A stretch of DNA of 64,000 nt from an uncultured Verrucomicrobiae bacterium (GCA_951813855.1 OX638380.1:1442876-1506875); one strand, 5' to 3'. Positions 27,842-39,303 are shown, numbered from the stretch's first letter. The notes: a model not told the origin generated them from the sequence alone. Numbers and translations: made by a program.

Positions 27842-29498
27842 TTAGCTTGTTGGTTTGTTTTCGAAAAACACCTTTAATTTATTTTTGCCACTCCACCATT
27901 GAGAGAAAAATAAAGTATTAAACATTCGCACATAAATCGATAATCGAAACCATAAATTATTTGTTTGAAAGTTAGAAATCCGTTCGAGAAAACCCTCAAC
28001 AACAAAAAAAACATAAAAACAGGCAGGAAGTAAAAAAAATGACAACATCATCCGACTGTGAACACTAACCCTGTTAATCGATCGAACACCTAAATAAACT
28101 CCATTAGTTCCAAGGCGCCTGAATTCAAAATAAGTCAAAGTACAGTGCACTAAATGCCCGAAGACCCCTAGCACGCCGAGTAACTTAAAATCCAAACTAA
28201 ACCTATGATGATCACTAAATAAAAAAAAAGGTGATTATTAATAGCCATTGAAAAATATGGGCGCCAACCAAGGTGTAGAACATACTAGTCCTCGACCGCT
28301 GCAGCGAAGTTTCGATTCCCTCCGTAAACTCCTTGTCGAAGTTCGGCACAGTCGCAATCAATTCAAACCAACCTGAATCTCGAAGATAGTGGCCTTGAGC
28401 CAATTCATCAAGATAGACATATATGCGGAATATCGCCTCCATCAAAAAAAGACCAAGATAACATAATAACATCCTATCGAATAATTCGATATTAGAAAAC
28501 GAAGCCACCAACGGGACCGCCGCCACGGAACTCAGATAGATCGCCGTCCCTATTAAAACTATCGTCGACCGGAGCAAGCTATTGGCCCAACGGTTCCAGA
28601 ATAAATAATAATAGGGATTGAACCGATCTTGAAATTTCAGGGAACGATGATTCGATGCGAAAAATCGTCGGTAAATGCTGTTCTGTGAACCTGACTGCGA
28701 TCGATTCGAATCCGTTTCCGATCTCCAATTAATCCTGAATATCATCCACGCCAGCAGGAATAAAACCGTCCCGATGCCGAAATTGCTGCCGACAATCCAG
28801 AGATAAGGCCATTTGAGTAATTCAACGACCGTCAGCAACTTGGCGGCAAGCAATTGATTTTCGAACGATTCGAGGAAGGCCGTCAAATAGGGGAAACTAT
28901 GCGAACAAAGCCAAAAACCTAGACGCGGCCCCAAGATGCATCCTCCCAAAGTAAGTAAACTCAGCAGCACCGAAAAGACCTTCTGGTGGCCGATGGTCGA
29001 ATAAAACAGTCCAACGGTTAAGGCTAGTACAACCATCGAGACGACGTTAACCAATTCCAGCACAACATCGGTCCACTCCAATCCGCCGCGCAACAGAGTC
29101 AGCGCGAAAATGGGCGCTACGGCAATCAAACAAAACAGAAAATGTGACGAGTTGGAGAATAATTTCCCCAATAACAATTCAGCCGGCTTCAAGGGAGTCA
29201 GCAGGAGAAGACCGAGCGTTCGGTTTCGTCGTTCCGAACTGACGGTATCGGCGGACAGAAGAACCGCGGTCAAACCGAAAAAAGTTACCGCCGTGTAAGT
29301 TAGCAATCTTAACGACATCGGTCCGGACAGCGAACTAATCTCCGATGACCAAAACCAAACTACGGCGATGCTTCCGACCAAGGCTAATCTCAAGGCATAT
29401 ATCTTCGGGTTCCGGCTGAAGACGAGGATTTCCCGGGATACGATCGCTGCAATATTCATACCGGTCAACCGAGAACCAAGGGGCGAAGGCCCTGACAT
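27842..29498 (-). pseudogene. ABC-2 permease, copy 2, frameshifted
   Basis: Near-identical to copy 1 for the first roughly 415 residues (28215-29498), including the SSERRNRTLGLLLLTPLKPAELL block. The frame is then lost at a run of nine T (nine A on the plus strand, about 28221-28229) and stops after ITFFFI. The C-terminal part continues in another frame at 27842-28195 (CTLTYFEFRRLGTNGVYLG...). The lesion is in a homopolymer, so slippage or a sequencing error is possible. Its C-terminal tail differs from copy 1. Confidence 0.8.
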
Positions 29499-29898
29499 TT
29501 AAGAGTGCTCATCGTGACTCCATTAACCCGAGATATGGCTGTCCCGAAAAACCTGCTCCTCCAATCTCACTTCAGTTCACGAACCGCTCCGCCACAACGC
29601 CATGGCGAGTGCCAAGTCCCGAGGGAACCCGGACGGAGCTCGATAATCAAGCTCACGTTCCCCGGAATGATTTGATCACCAACGCCTCCAGCCAATCAAA
29701 TTACGCCAGTAGGCTCAAGCCTTTTCCGAGGCACGTCAACGAGTCGCTCCGAAGGGGAACCAACACCAACTGCCGAATTCGAGACCAAGGAACAATCAAC
29801 CACGTCCCCGTTCAATAGCAGACGCCGGTGATAACGGCCCCAACTGAGTCTTGTCCGATCCGATGCCGCCGACCTGAACTACGTGGCGAACAGGATTC
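29499..29898 (+). repeat. Permease upstream region, duplicate B
   Basis: Counterpart of 26561-26960; similarity stops abruptly after GGCGAACAGGATTCAA at about 29900, where unit 2 ends. Confidence 0.75.
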
Positions 29899-31358
29899 AA
29901 CATGCATTCGCAGCCCGATCATCGGATCTCGCAGAGTTCCCTGCCAGCGAAAACGGAATTTTCTATTTCTCGGGGAAACGATACCATCCAGGAACGACCT
30001 GCCGACATCGGATCAAACGCACTCGCCCAGCTGCGAGAACGACTCCGACCGATTCCCTAACCGCGCGGTCCAGACTCTGTCGTCACCGATCGCCCGCCAC
30101 AAAAATGCCGGCACGAGCGGCTTTCAGGCCTTCGGAATCGTGATCGACCAACTCTTCGGAAACATTTTCAAGATGCCACGGGATCTTTTCCGAGCCGATC
30201 CTAACGAATGCCATCGACTTGTGGTTTAACCGCCAAGCTCAAGCGAGAAAGCGTCTCGATTTCCGGCAGCGGTCGGGCGCCTCATCAACGAAACCATAAG
30301 TTCAGGTCAGCATCGGTTCTGGCCGCTTCGAATCGAAGCGCAACACATCGAGCGATTCTGGAAGCGGTATCGTTGTTCCTACCGAACTTTATCGAACATC
30401 GGTTGCCCATCACTGTTCGCGACCTCAATGGACGGGACTGCGCCCGAACGGCGTTCCTGTTAGAACGACGATACCGGACGCATCGCCCTAAATGATTTCC
30501 CTCATACCCACCCCGGACACGCCGCTACCCACGAACCGTTGATGGCTTGGCAGGGACAGCCGAAACCGAGAATTAGGCGAGGCCGGTCGAAGGCAACCGC
30601 AGAAAACGCAACCTCAGTTTCCCAAAGGATGGAAAGGCGGTATCCGATGTCGCCGGCAACGGACGCCCATTGTGGAGGAGGATCAACTCTTCCTACCGGG
30701 TCGATTAAATACTGTTGATCGACCCGCACCAAATTTACGACGCCGTCGTCGCCCCGCCCCGTTCCAGAAAGTTCTTTTCGCCAGTGAATTCTGTCGCGAA
30801 ATGATCACTCGTCTAGACGACCGGCCGGGCATCGGCGTCGAACCGCTTATCGCATTCCAAGACTCCGTGCGGGATGTCTCTGACGGCTATTCCCTTGCCG
30901 ATTCGCCTGATTGAAACCGATCTTATGTGACCCGTTTTCTCACCACTCAAAGGGACGGCGAGTCTGAGGCAGCATGACCTCCCCGGTTTCGACCGAGAGA
31001 ACTTACCTAACGGCCTGCTATTCCGTAACGCCGATAATTAAAGGACCGTGTTGACGGCTTTGCCGGGAAATGACTGCGTTACGAGTTCGGTCTTTCGATC
31101 GCCGGTTCCATGAGCCGGAGCCTCGACCGCCGCTCGACTCGGACGCTCCGCTATCAACGGAAATAATCGGAACGAAAGGAACGTTTCGCCCGGTTCTTTC
31201 CTTCCCGTCGAAAGATGCCCGAACGTTTTTTTTCGCAAAAAACAGTTGTTTTTTCCGCCGAATCGTTGTCCAATCCGAGCGAAGCATGCAACAAAATCGG
31301 TTGTCCGACCGTCATACTCTCGGGAACGGTTGCCGCTTGCCGAATTCCGAATGAAACC
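29899..31358. other. Gene-poor stretch
   Basis: About 1.45 kb with only short overlapping frames on both strands. The longest, 29828-30229 (plus) and 30502-30732 (minus), have no family signature I recognise. Given the duplications to its left it may be decayed coding DNA. Confidence 0.45.
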
Positions 31359-34300
31359 ATGAATCCTTCTGATACCCCGATGAGCCGAGCAAACCGAGGC
31401 TTTCTCGAACTGCTGATTCTGTCGCTGTTGTTGAGTTGGGGGTTTCATGACGCCCCTGCCGGCCTGCTGCGAGCCGAAACGGCGGATTCGACCGCCCAGG
31501 TCAGCTACTATTCGCAAATCCGCCCCATCTTCCAGGCTCATTGCCACGGTTGCCATCAACCCGCGAAGGCGCGAGGCAACTACGTCATGACCGAGTTCAC
31601 CACGCTGCTGAAAGGAGGCGACAGCGAATACAAAGCCGTCATCCCCAATAATCCGGATCAGAGTTACTTGGTGGAATTGATCACCCCCGTCAACGGCGAA
31701 GCGGAAATGCCGATGAAAGCGGATCCCCTGCCCGACGCGGAAATCGAACTGATTCGCGCCTGGATTGCGCAAGGAGCTGTCGACGACACCCCCGAAAACG
31801 TCCGCAAGACTTACGACCGGGACAATCCGCCGGAATATCGGCTCGCTCCGGTGATCACCTCGATGGACTTTTCGCCCGACGGAAAGCTCTTGGCGGTATC
31901 CGGCTTTCATGAAGTGCTGCTTCAACATGCCGACGGCAGCGGTCTGGCCGGACGCCTGATCGGTTTGTCCGCCCGCATCGAATCGGTACGGTTTTCCCCG
32001 GACGGAAAACGTTTGGCGGTGACCGGCGGCCTGCCCGCCCGCATGGGCGAAGTGCAAATCTGGGATGTCGCCGAGCAGAAACTGATCCTGTCGCTACCGG
32101 TTTCCTACGATACCGTTTACGGCGCCAGCTGGTCTCCCGACGGCAAGTACCTCGCTTTCGGTTGTTCCGACACGACCATTCGAGCCATCGAAAGCGACAC
32201 CGGAAAAGAAATGGTTTATCAGGGAGCCCATGACGATTGGGTGCTCGACACCATCTTTTCGGCGGACGGCAAACACATTGTCTCCGTCGGCCGCGACCAA
32301 ACCGCGAAGCTGACCGAGTTCGCCACCGAACGCTTTATCGATAACATCACTTCCATCACTCCCGGCGCTCTCAAGGGCGGCATCCTTTCGGTCGCCCGGC
32401 ATCCCGAGCGGAACGAGATTCTGATCGGCGGCGCCGACGGCACCCCGCAAATCTACCGCATGGAACGCAAAACGAAGCGGGTCATCGGCGATAACGCCAA
32501 CCTGATGCGGCGCTTCGACCCCATGCCCGGACGCATTTTCGGCGTCGACTATCATCCCAACGGCAAATCCATCGCGGCCGGCAGCAGCCTCGACAATCAA
32601 GGAACCGTCCATATTTACCGCAGCGATTTCGACGGCACGCTCTCCAAGGAATTAATCGGCATCCTCCAAAAGACCACGACCAGCCGCAACGCCCAGGAAA
32701 GAGCCAAGGTCGAGGCCTACAGGACCCGCGATATTTCCTTGGCTGCCAGCGCCAGTTTCCCGACGGGAATTTACGCCGTGGACTTTCATCCCGACGGCGA
32801 ACGCCTCGCCGTGGCGGGAGGCGACGGGCTTATCCGCATCCTCAATGCCGAAGACGGTTCGCTAGCGGGCATCTTCTTGTCCGCCCCGGTCACGGGCGAA
32901 GATCCGAACCGCATTCTCGCTCTCAGCGTTGATCCTCCAGTAATCGAACTGTCCCATCGTTTCGATTACGCTCAGCTGGTCATCAGCAGTTGGCGCCAAG
33001 GCGTTCCGGCCGAAGACATCACCCGCACCACGGCTTTATCCGGCGCCGAAGACCTCGTTGCCGTCTCCGAGGACGGCTTAGTCACCCCCAAGAAACAGGG
33101 GAACGGAACGCTCTCGATCGATTTTCAGGGGGAAACCCTCTCCGTCCCCGTCCGAATCGCCGATTTGGACCAACCGTTCGTCCCCGATTACATTGCCGAC
33201 GTCTCGCCGGTCATTTCCACGCTGGGATGCAACAACGGCACCTGCCACGGCTCCAAGGAAGGACGCAACGGATTCAAACTCTCCTTGCGGGGCTACGATC
33301 CCATTTTCGACGTGCGGGCGTTCGTGGACGACCATGCCGGACGACGCGTCAATTTCGCCTCGCCCGACGACAGCCTCATGCTGCTCAAGGCCACCGGCGG
33401 CGTACCTCACGAAGGCGGTCAACTCACTAAACCGGGAGAAAACTACTACGAGATCCTCAAGGCCTGGATCGGCCAGGGAGCCAAACTCGATGTCGCCGCC
33501 AGCCGCGTGACCGGGATTCGGCTCTATCCTAAAAATCCGGTAGTGAACGACATCGGCGACCGTCAGCAAATGCGCGTGATCGCTTCCTACGCCGACGGCA
33601 AACAGCGCGACGTCACCGCCGAAGCCTTCATCGAAACCGGCAACGGAGAAATCGCCGTCACGGGCGACGACGGCATCGTCACGACCGTGCGCCGCGGCGA
33701 AGCGCCGCTTCTCGCCCGGTACGAAGGCGCCTACGACGCTACAACCATGACCGTCATGGGCGACCGCAGCGGATTCGTTTGGCAGCAGCCCGAAACCTAT
33801 AACGCCATCGATCAATTCACGGCGTCCAAATGGAAGCGCATGAAAATCCTGCCCTCCGACCTCAGCACGGATCTCGAGTTCGTCCGCCGCGTCCATTTGG
33901 ATCTCACCGGATTGCCGCCCCAGCCGGAAGCCATCCGGCAATTCCTGAGCGACGAACGCGACTCCCGGAGCAAACGCGAGGAACTCGTCGACCGCCTGAT
34001 CGGCAATCCGGATTTCGTCGCCCACTGGTCCAACAAATGGGCCGACCTGCTTCAGGTCAACCGGAAGTTTTTGGGCCAGGAAGGGGCCAAGCTGTTCCGG
34101 GATTGGATCCACCAGGAAATCGAACAGAACACGCCTTACGACGAATTCGCCCACAAGATTTTGACCGCCTCGGGTTCCAACCGGGAAAATCCGGCCGCTT
34201 CCTATTACAAAATCCTCCGCAATCCGGAAGAGATCATGGAGAACACCACCCATCTCTTTTTGGCGACCCGGTTCAACTGCAACAAATGCCACGATCATCC

Positions 34301-36428
34301 CTTCGAGCGCTGGACCCAGGACCAATACTACGAGATGTCCGCCTTTTTCGCCCAGGTCGGATTGAAGCGGGACGAGTCCGCCGGCGACAAACGCATCGGC
34401 GGCACGGCGGTCGAAGGCAGCAAACCCCTTTACGAAGAGGTGTACGACAAGGGTCAAGGTGAAGTGACCCATCAGCGCACGGGGAAAATCTCCGCGCCTT
34501 CCTTCCCCTTCCCGGTGACGGTATCGCTGGAAAAACCGGAAGAAGCCACCCGCCGCGAACGGCTGGCCGACTGGATTACCTCAGACGACAACCGTTACTT
34601 CGCCACCAGCTACGTCAATCGCGTCTGGGGCTATCTGTTCGGCGTCGGAATCATCGAACCCATCGACGACATCCGGGCGGGCAATCCTCCTACCAACCCG
34701 GAATTGCTCCAGTGGCTGACCGATGATTTCATCGCCAGCGGTTTCAATGCACGGCACTTGCTCCGCACCATCTGCACGTCCCGGACTTACCAGTTGAGCA
34801 TCAAGGCCAACCAATGGAACGAAGACGACACCGTCAACTTCTCGCGCATGATGCCCAAGCGGTTGCCAGCCGAAGTGCTCTACGACGCCATTTACCACGC
34901 CACCGGGGCCCGTTCCAATTTCCCCGGCGTGCCGCGGGGCACCCGGGCGTCCGCGCTGCCGGACGTCGGCGTCAAACTCAAAGACGGGTTCCTCGCCAAT
35001 TTGGGCCGACCGCCCCGGGAAAGCGCTTGCGAATGCGAACGCTCCAACGATCTCCAGTTAGGTTCCATCATGTCGCTGGTCAGCGGGCCGACGGTCGACG
35101 AGGCGATCAGCGACGCCGACAACGCCATCACCAAACTGGTCGACGACGAACCGAACGACTCCAGGATGATCGAGGAAATCTATCTGCGCATCCTCAACCG
35201 CCCTCCCGAATCGGAAGAAATCGAACAGGCGAAATCCATCCTCGGAACCATGCAAGCCGAGCACGACCGGCTGCTCGAAAACCTGGCGGCTTACGAAAAG
35301 CAGATCGCCCCGACCGTCGCCCAGCGCGAAGCGGAGCGGGAACGCAATATCGCACTGGCCGCCGAGGAACTCGCGGCTTACGAAAAGCGGATCGCTCCCC
35401 GGGAGGAGGAAGCGGAAGCCCAACGCCAAACGAACATCGAGCAGGCGGAACAACGAATCGCCGACTACCACGAGAACATCGCCTCGGCATTGGCGAAATG
35501 GGAATCGTCCGAAGACCGCGCCACGGCTTGGGCCCCGGTCGATCCGCACCAACTCAAAGCGAGCAACAAGGCTCTGTTGGTCTTGCAGCGCGACCTGTCC
35601 GTGATCGCCTCGGGCGAAAACGGCAAGGGCGTCTACGAACTCGTCGCCCGCACGAGCCGGAAAGCCATCTCGGGCGTCAAGCTGGAAGCCATTCCCGACG
35701 AATCGTTACCGAAGAAAGGCCCCGGACGCGCCGACGACGGCAACTTCGTGGTATCGGAGTTCGAACTCTATTGGGCTCCCGCTTCGGACCCCGGCAAACT
35801 GACTCGAGTGCCGTTGGAAAACGCCCAAGCCGATTTCAGCCAGGGCAGCTACGGCGTCGCCGAAGCCATTAACAACCAGTCGCGCGACAACGACGACGGT
35901 TGGGCCGTTTCGCCCCAAGTGGGCAAAGCGCACGAAGCCATTTTCGAAGCCAAACAACCCTTCGGCGACGGCAAGCCGATCCTGTTGACCTTCAAAATCA
36001 AACAAGACTACCGCAGCGGCCAACACAGCTTGGGACGTTTCCGCTTGTCGCTCGCCACCGCCGCCAAGCCACTGGATTTCGGCGTGCCGCAATCCATCGC
36101 CGACATCCTGGAAGTCGGCGCAACCGAGCGAACCGAAGAGCAGACGGAAACGCTGACCGCTTTCTTCAAGAAGTTCGATCCGGAACTGAAACAACTGCAA
36201 GCGGCGCTCCAGGAAGTTCAAAAGGAGCGTCCGATCGATCCCCGGATACCGGAGCTCAAGCAAAACCTGGAACAGGCCAAGCAACCGTTGCCCGTGGACC
36301 CGGGATTGCGGGAATTGCGGCGGGCGGTGGAACTGAGCACCGCGCAAATCAAGAACCAACGGCTGACCGGCGCCCAGGATTTGGCTTGGGCCCTGATCAA
36401 CAATCCGGCTTTCCTGTTCAATTATTGA
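31359..36428 (+). CDS. PSCyt1-WD40-DUF1549-DUF1553 giant secreted protein
   Basis: 1689 residues from ATG 31359; ATG 31380 (MSRANRGFLELL) is an alternative. A signal peptide is present in the first 40 residues. In order: a Planctomycete-type cytochrome C domain with haem motif CHGCH (near residue 62), WD40-type repeats (about 150-500; FSPDGKLLAVSG, WSPDGKYLAFG), a Big-2-like domain (about 520-600), a second Cys cluster CNNGTCHG (near 623), DUF1549 (about 820-1010, with CNKCHDHPFERW near 973) and DUF1553 (about 1070-1340). A Glu/Ala-rich coiled coil (about 1290-1400) and a C-terminal region close the chain. Such proteins are common in Planctomycetes and Verrucomicrobia and sit beside DUF1501 genes; the function is unproven, probably periplasmic redox-linked. 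Confidence 0.92.
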   Translation: MNPSDTPMSRANRGFLELLILSLLLSWGFHDAPAGLLRAETADSTAQVSYYSQIRPIFQAHCHGCHQPAKARGNYVMTEFTTLLKGGDSEYKAVIPNNPDQSYLVELITPVNGEAEMPMKADPLPDAEIELIRAWIAQGAVDDTPENVRKTYDRDNPPEYRLAPVITSMDFSPDGKLLAVSGFHEVLLQHADGSGLAGRLIGLSARIESVRFSPDGKRLAVTGGLPARMGEVQIWDVAEQKLILSLPVSYDTVYGASWSPDGKYLAFGCSDTTIRAIESDTGKEMVYQGAHDDWVLDTIFSADGKHIVSVGRDQTAKLTEFATERFIDNITSITPGALKGGILSVARHPERNEILIGGADGTPQIYRMERKTKRVIGDNANLMRRFDPMPGRIFGVDYHPNGKSIAAGSSLDNQGTVHIYRSDFDGTLSKELIGILQKTTTSRNAQERAKVEAYRTRDISLAASASFPTGIYAVDFHPDGERLAVAGGDGLIRILNAEDGSLAGIFLSAPVTGEDPNRILALSVDPPVIELSHRFDYAQLVISSWRQGVPAEDITRTTALSGAEDLVAVSEDGLVTPKKQGNGTLSIDFQGETLSVPVRIADLDQPFVPDYIADVSPVISTLGCNNGTCHGSKEGRNGFKLSLRGYDPIFDVRAFVDDHAGRRVNFASPDDSLMLLKATGGVPHEGGQLTKPGENYYEILKAWIGQGAKLDVAASRVTGIRLYPKNPVVNDIGDRQQMRVIASYADGKQRDVTAEAFIETGNGEIAVTGDDGIVTTVRRGEAPLLARYEGAYDATTMTVMGDRSGFVWQQPETYNAIDQFTASKWKRMKILPSDLSTDLEFVRRVHLDLTGLPPQPEAIRQFLSDERDSRSKREELVDRLIGNPDFVAHWSNKWADLLQVNRKFLGQEGAKLFRDWIHQEIEQNTPYDEFAHKILTASGSNRENPAASYYKILRNPEEIMENTTHLFLATRFNCNKCHDHPFERWTQDQYYEMSAFFAQVGLKRDESAGDKRIGGTAVEGSKPLYEEVYDKGQGEVTHQRTGKISAPSFPFPVTVSLEKPEEATRRERLADWITSDDNRYFATSYVNRVWGYLFGVGIIEPIDDIRAGNPPTNPELLQWLTDDFIASGFNARHLLRTICTSRTYQLSIKANQWNEDDTVNFSRMMPKRLPAEVLYDAIYHATGARSNFPGVPRGTRASALPDVGVKLKDGFLANLGRPPRESACECERSNDLQLGSIMSLVSGPTVDEAISDADNAITKLVDDEPNDSRMIEEIYLRILNRPPESEEIEQAKSILGTMQAEHDRLLENLAAYEKQIAPTVAQREAERERNIALAAEELAAYEKRIAPREEEAEAQRQTNIEQAEQRIADYHENIASALAKWESSEDRATAWAPVDPHQLKASNKALLVLQRDLSVIASGENGKGVYELVARTSRKAISGVKLEAIPDESLPKKGPGRADDGNFVVSEFELYWAPASDPGKLTRVPLENAQADFSQGSYGVAEAINNQSRDNDDGWAVSPQVGKAHEAIFEAKQPFGDGKPILLTFKIKQDYRSGQHSLGRFRLSLATAAKPLDFGVPQSIADILEVGATERTEEQTETLTAFFKKFDPELKQLQAALQEVQKERPIDPRIPELKQNLEQAKQPLPVDPGLRELRRAVELSTAQIKNQRLTGAQDLAWALINNPAFLFNY

Positions 36429-36493
36429 ACCTGAGATTTACTTGTCACGGCCCGACAATCTGAGTATGTTGACCGGTTAACCAAGGAGCGAAC

Positions 36494-37957
36494 ATGATAC
36501 GGATACCAGGCGAATTCAACACGGACCTCTGCGACCCGGAACAAAAACTCACCCGCCGCGACCTGTTGCGGATCGGCGGCTCCGGCGTCCTGGGACTCAC
36601 CTTAGGATCGGTATTCCAGATGCAGTCGCTGGCGAGCTCGGGCCATGGCGGCCCCGGGTTCGGCCAAGCGCGAAACATCATCATGCTATATTTGCAGGGC
36701 GGGCCGAGCCACTTGGACCTGTGGGATCCCAAGGAAAACGTTCCCGATAACGTCCGGAGCGCTTTCTCCCCCATCTCCACCCGGATCCCCGGCACCAAGT
36801 TCACCGAGATTTTGCCCCATCTGGCCAAGGTCAACGACAAGTTCACCATGCTCCGGGCCATGAGCTACACGCCCAACGGCCTATTCAACCACACCGCGGC
36901 CATCTACCAGATGATGACCGGTTACACTACCGACAAGGTCAGTCCTTCCGGTCAGTTGGAACCGCCCAGCCCGAAGGACTTTCCGAATTTCGGGTCGAAC
37001 ATCATCCGCCTCAAGCCCCCGAAAGAACCCATGCTGCCCTTCGTCATGCTCCCCCGCCCCTTGCAGGAAAGCAATGTCGTAGGCAAAGGCGGCACGGCCG
37101 GATTCCTCGGCAAGGCTTACGATCCCTACACGCTGTATCCGGAAGGCGACGACATGAACATGACCAAGTTGGACCGCCTGAAAACCGACGATCTGCAGAT
37201 GCGGCCGGAAGTTTTCGCGGCCCGGTTGCGCCGGCGGGCCCGCCTGCGCGACGCGGTCAACGAAGCCATGCCGGAAATCGACAAGGCGGTGGAGAAATAC
37301 AATCTCAACGAGTACTACCAACGCGCCCTGAACCTGATTATTTCCGGGGGGGCGCGCAACGCGTTCGACATCGAGCAGGAGCCGGAAGCGATTCGCAATC
37401 TCTACGGCCGCAACACTTTCGGACAGAGTTGCTTGCTGGCCCGACGGCTGGTCGAAGCCGGCACTCGCGTCGTCGAAGTGATCTGGCCCAAGGTGGCGAA
37501 CTCGGACAACCACTCCTGGGACGTCCACGTCGGGCTGACCAACCGCATGAAGAATCAATCCGGCCCCATGCTGGATAAGGGATTATCCGGGTTGCTCACC
37601 GACCTGGATCAGCGCGGCATGCTGGAGGAAACCATGGTGGTGGCGGTCGGCGAGTTCGGCCGCAGCCCGCAGCGGGGAGTCAGCACGTCGGGCAACGGCA
37701 ACAGCGACGACGGCCGCGATCACTGGCCTTACTGCTACACCGCTTGCATCGCCGGCGGCGGGATCAAGCGGGGCTATGTCCACGGCAAGTCCGACAAGAC
37801 CGGCTCGGCGCCGCTGGAAGATCCGGTCCATCCCGCCGAATTGCTGGCCACCATTTACCACTCGATGGGCATCGATCCGGAAACGCTGGTGTACAACCAT
37901 CTGAATCAACCGCGCGAACTGGTCAAGGCCAAGCCCGTCACGAGCCTGTTCGCCTAA
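36494..37957 (+). CDS. DUF1501 family protein (sulfatase-like fold, Tat-type leader)
   Basis: 487 residues from ATG 36494. The N-terminal [18 protein letters not shown] resembles a twin-arginine signal. Typical DUF1501 motifs are [40 protein letters not shown], the [10 protein letters not shown] region and [14 protein letters not shown]1501 proteins share the alkaline-phosphatase/sulfatase fold but their substrate is unknown. The gene follows the PSCyt/DUF1549/DUF1553 gene by 65 bases, a pairing that recurs in this phylum, and it ends before a strong hairpin. Confidence 0.92.
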   Translation: MIRIPGEFNTDLCDPEQKLTRRDLLRIGGSGVLGLTLGSVFQMQSLASSGHGGPGFGQARNIIMLYLQGGPSHLDLWDPKENVPDNVRSAFSPISTRIPGTKFTEILPHLAKVNDKFTMLRAMSYTPNGLFNHTAAIYQMMTGYTTDKVSPSGQLEPPSPKDFPNFGSNIIRLKPPKEPMLPFVMLPRPLQESNVVGKGGTAGFLGKAYDPYTLYPEGDDMNMTKLDRLKTDDLQMRPEVFAARLRRRARLRDAVNEAMPEIDKAVEKYNLNEYYQRALNLIISGGARNAFDIEQEPEAIRNLYGRNTFGQSCLLARRLVEAGTRVVEVIWPKVANSDNHSWDVHVGLTNRMKNQSGPMLDKGLSGLLTDLDQRGMLEETMVVAVGEFGRSPQRGVSTSGNGNSDDGRDHWPYCYTACIAGGGIKRGYVHGKSDKTGSAPLEDPVHPAELLATIYHSMGIDPETLVYNHLNQPRELVKAKPVTSLFA

Positions 37958-37983
37958 CGGAGTGGAACGGCATTCGAAGCGCA

Positions 37984-38015
37984 GATTCCGGCGGGGCGTC
38001 GTCCCCGCCGGAATC
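37984..38015. terminator. Strong hairpin between convergent genes
   Basis: A 13-bp perfect stem (GATTCCGGCGGGG, 37984-37996, with its complement 38003-38015) and a 6-base loop lies between the DUF1501 gene and the oppositely oriented phosphoesterase gene. The T-tract is weak, so it may serve both directions imperfectly. Confidence 0.6.
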
Positions 38016-38056
38016 ATTTAAACCCGGCGGTCGCCGCCGCCCCGAACGGCACGGCC

Positions 38057-38845
38057 TCACTCGGGCGGCAACGGCTCCGCTACCCGTTCAACCGAGCGGC
38101 ACTTTCCGGTTTTCTCGTCGATCTCGAGGCGGATTCCGTGAAGCACGACTCGCTTTTTGGCCACCTTGAAGCGTTGCGGCTGATAAGTCAGGCAGCGTTT
38201 GAGGATCGGTCCGGTCTCGCGCCCCAGCACGCCTTCCTGCCCCCCGGTGAATCCGGCGTCGCAGAGAAAACCCGTGCCTTCCGGAAGGATCTGTTCGTCG
38301 GCGGTCTGGACATGGGTATGGGTGCCGACCAAAGCGCTGATGCGGCCGTCCAGATAACGAGCCATGGTGATCTTTTCCGAAGTGGCTTCGGCATGCATGT
38401 CGACGAAAACTACCGGAGTCGTCTGGCGTAAGGAATCGATCACCGCTTCGATCGCCAGGAAAGGATTATCGAGCGGCGGCATGAAAGTGCGGCCCTGAAG
38501 ATTGACGATCGCCGCTCGCGGCGGGCCGGACGCCGGCCAAAACACCGTGCCCTGTCCGGGCGTGCCGGGCGGATAATTAAGCGGGCGAAGGAATCGGGGT
38601 TCATGCCGCAGCAGCTCCATTACCTCCCGCTGGTCCCAAAGATGGTCGCCCGAGGTGATGACGTCCACCTGGGATTCGAAAATGTGCGCCGCGGTTTCGG
38701 GCGTGATGCCGGAGCCTCCGGCGGAATTTTCTCCGTTGGCGATCACGAGATCGATTTCGTGTTGGATGCGAAGCAACGGCACCAACTCCCGGACCGCGCG
38801 GCGGCCCGGTGACCCGACGATATCACCGACGAACAGAATTCTCAT
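38057..38845 (-). CDS. TIGR00282/YmdB-family metallophosphoesterase
   Basis: 262 residues. Calcineurin-fold binuclear enzyme; the YmdB member hydrolyses cyclic nucleotides. All metal motifs are present: MRILFVGDIVGSPGR (D-x-V-G), IANGENSAGGSGIT, TSGDHLWD, VDMHAEATSEK and GTHTHVQTADE. Length and motif spacing are normal for the family. It converges on the DUF1501 gene. Substrate in this organism is unknown. Confidence 0.92.
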   Translation of the reverse strand: MRILFVGDIVGSPGRRAVRELVPLLRIQHEIDLVIANGENSAGGSGITPETAAHIFESQVDVITSGDHLWDQREVMELLRHEPRFLRPLNYPPGTPGQGTVFWPASGPPRAAIVNLQGRTFMPPLDNPFLAIEAVIDSLRQTTPVVFVDMHAEATSEKITMARYLDGRISALVGTHTHVQTADEQILPEGTGFLCDAGFTGGQEGVLGRETGPILKRCLTYQPQRFKVAKKRVVLHGIRLEIDEKTGKCRSVERVAEPLPPE

Positions 38846-38940
38846 CGGACCGAAGTTACGGCCTGAGTTTCCCCGAACAAGAAAAACCGTTCGACGCGGT
38901 TGCCGTTTGACAACCGGAATAAATCTGTTTAAATGGCATA

Positions 38941-39303
38941 ATGCGATGGCTCATGCTCCTCGGCATCGTGGCGCTCTTGACCGGATCCTGCCGCAAGGAT
39001 TCCCGAGACGGCGCCGGCGGAAAAGCTCCGAAGACGGCCGCCGTGGCGGGGGAAGCGGCGCCGCGCATTTTCCCTGTCACCAACGGCAACGGAACGGTGG
39101 TCAAGGTCGCCGACGAACTGCGGTTCGTCATCTTGGAATTCTTTTTGCAGTCGCCGCCCGAACCGGGTCAATTACTCTTTCTCTACCGCCAGGGGCAAAA
39201 GATGGCTCGCGTCCGGGTCACGGGCCCGACCTACGGACAGACCACGGCCGCCGACATTCTCGAAGGCAACGCGCAAGCCGGGGACGAAGTCTGGATCGAA
39301 TAA
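38941..39303 (+). CDS. Small lipoprotein
   Basis: 120 residues. A short lipoprotein signal (MRWLMLLGIVALLTGSC) puts the acylated Cys at 17. After a flexible Gly/Ala/Lys stretch, residues 55-120 form a compact beta-rich domain (VKVADELRFVILEFF, GQLLFLYRQGQKMARVRVTGPTYGQTTAADI, GDEVWIE). This resembles small uncharacterised verrucomicrobial lipoproteins; function not recognised. It is divergent from the phosphoesterase gene and convergent with the MFS-spermidine-synthase gene. Confidence 0.75.
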   Translation: MRWLMLLGIVALLTGSCRKDSRDGAGGKAPKTAAVAGEAAPRIFPVTNGNGTVVKVADELRFVILEFFLQSPPEPGQLLFLYRQGQKMARVRVTGPTYGQTTAADILEGNAQAGDEVWIE

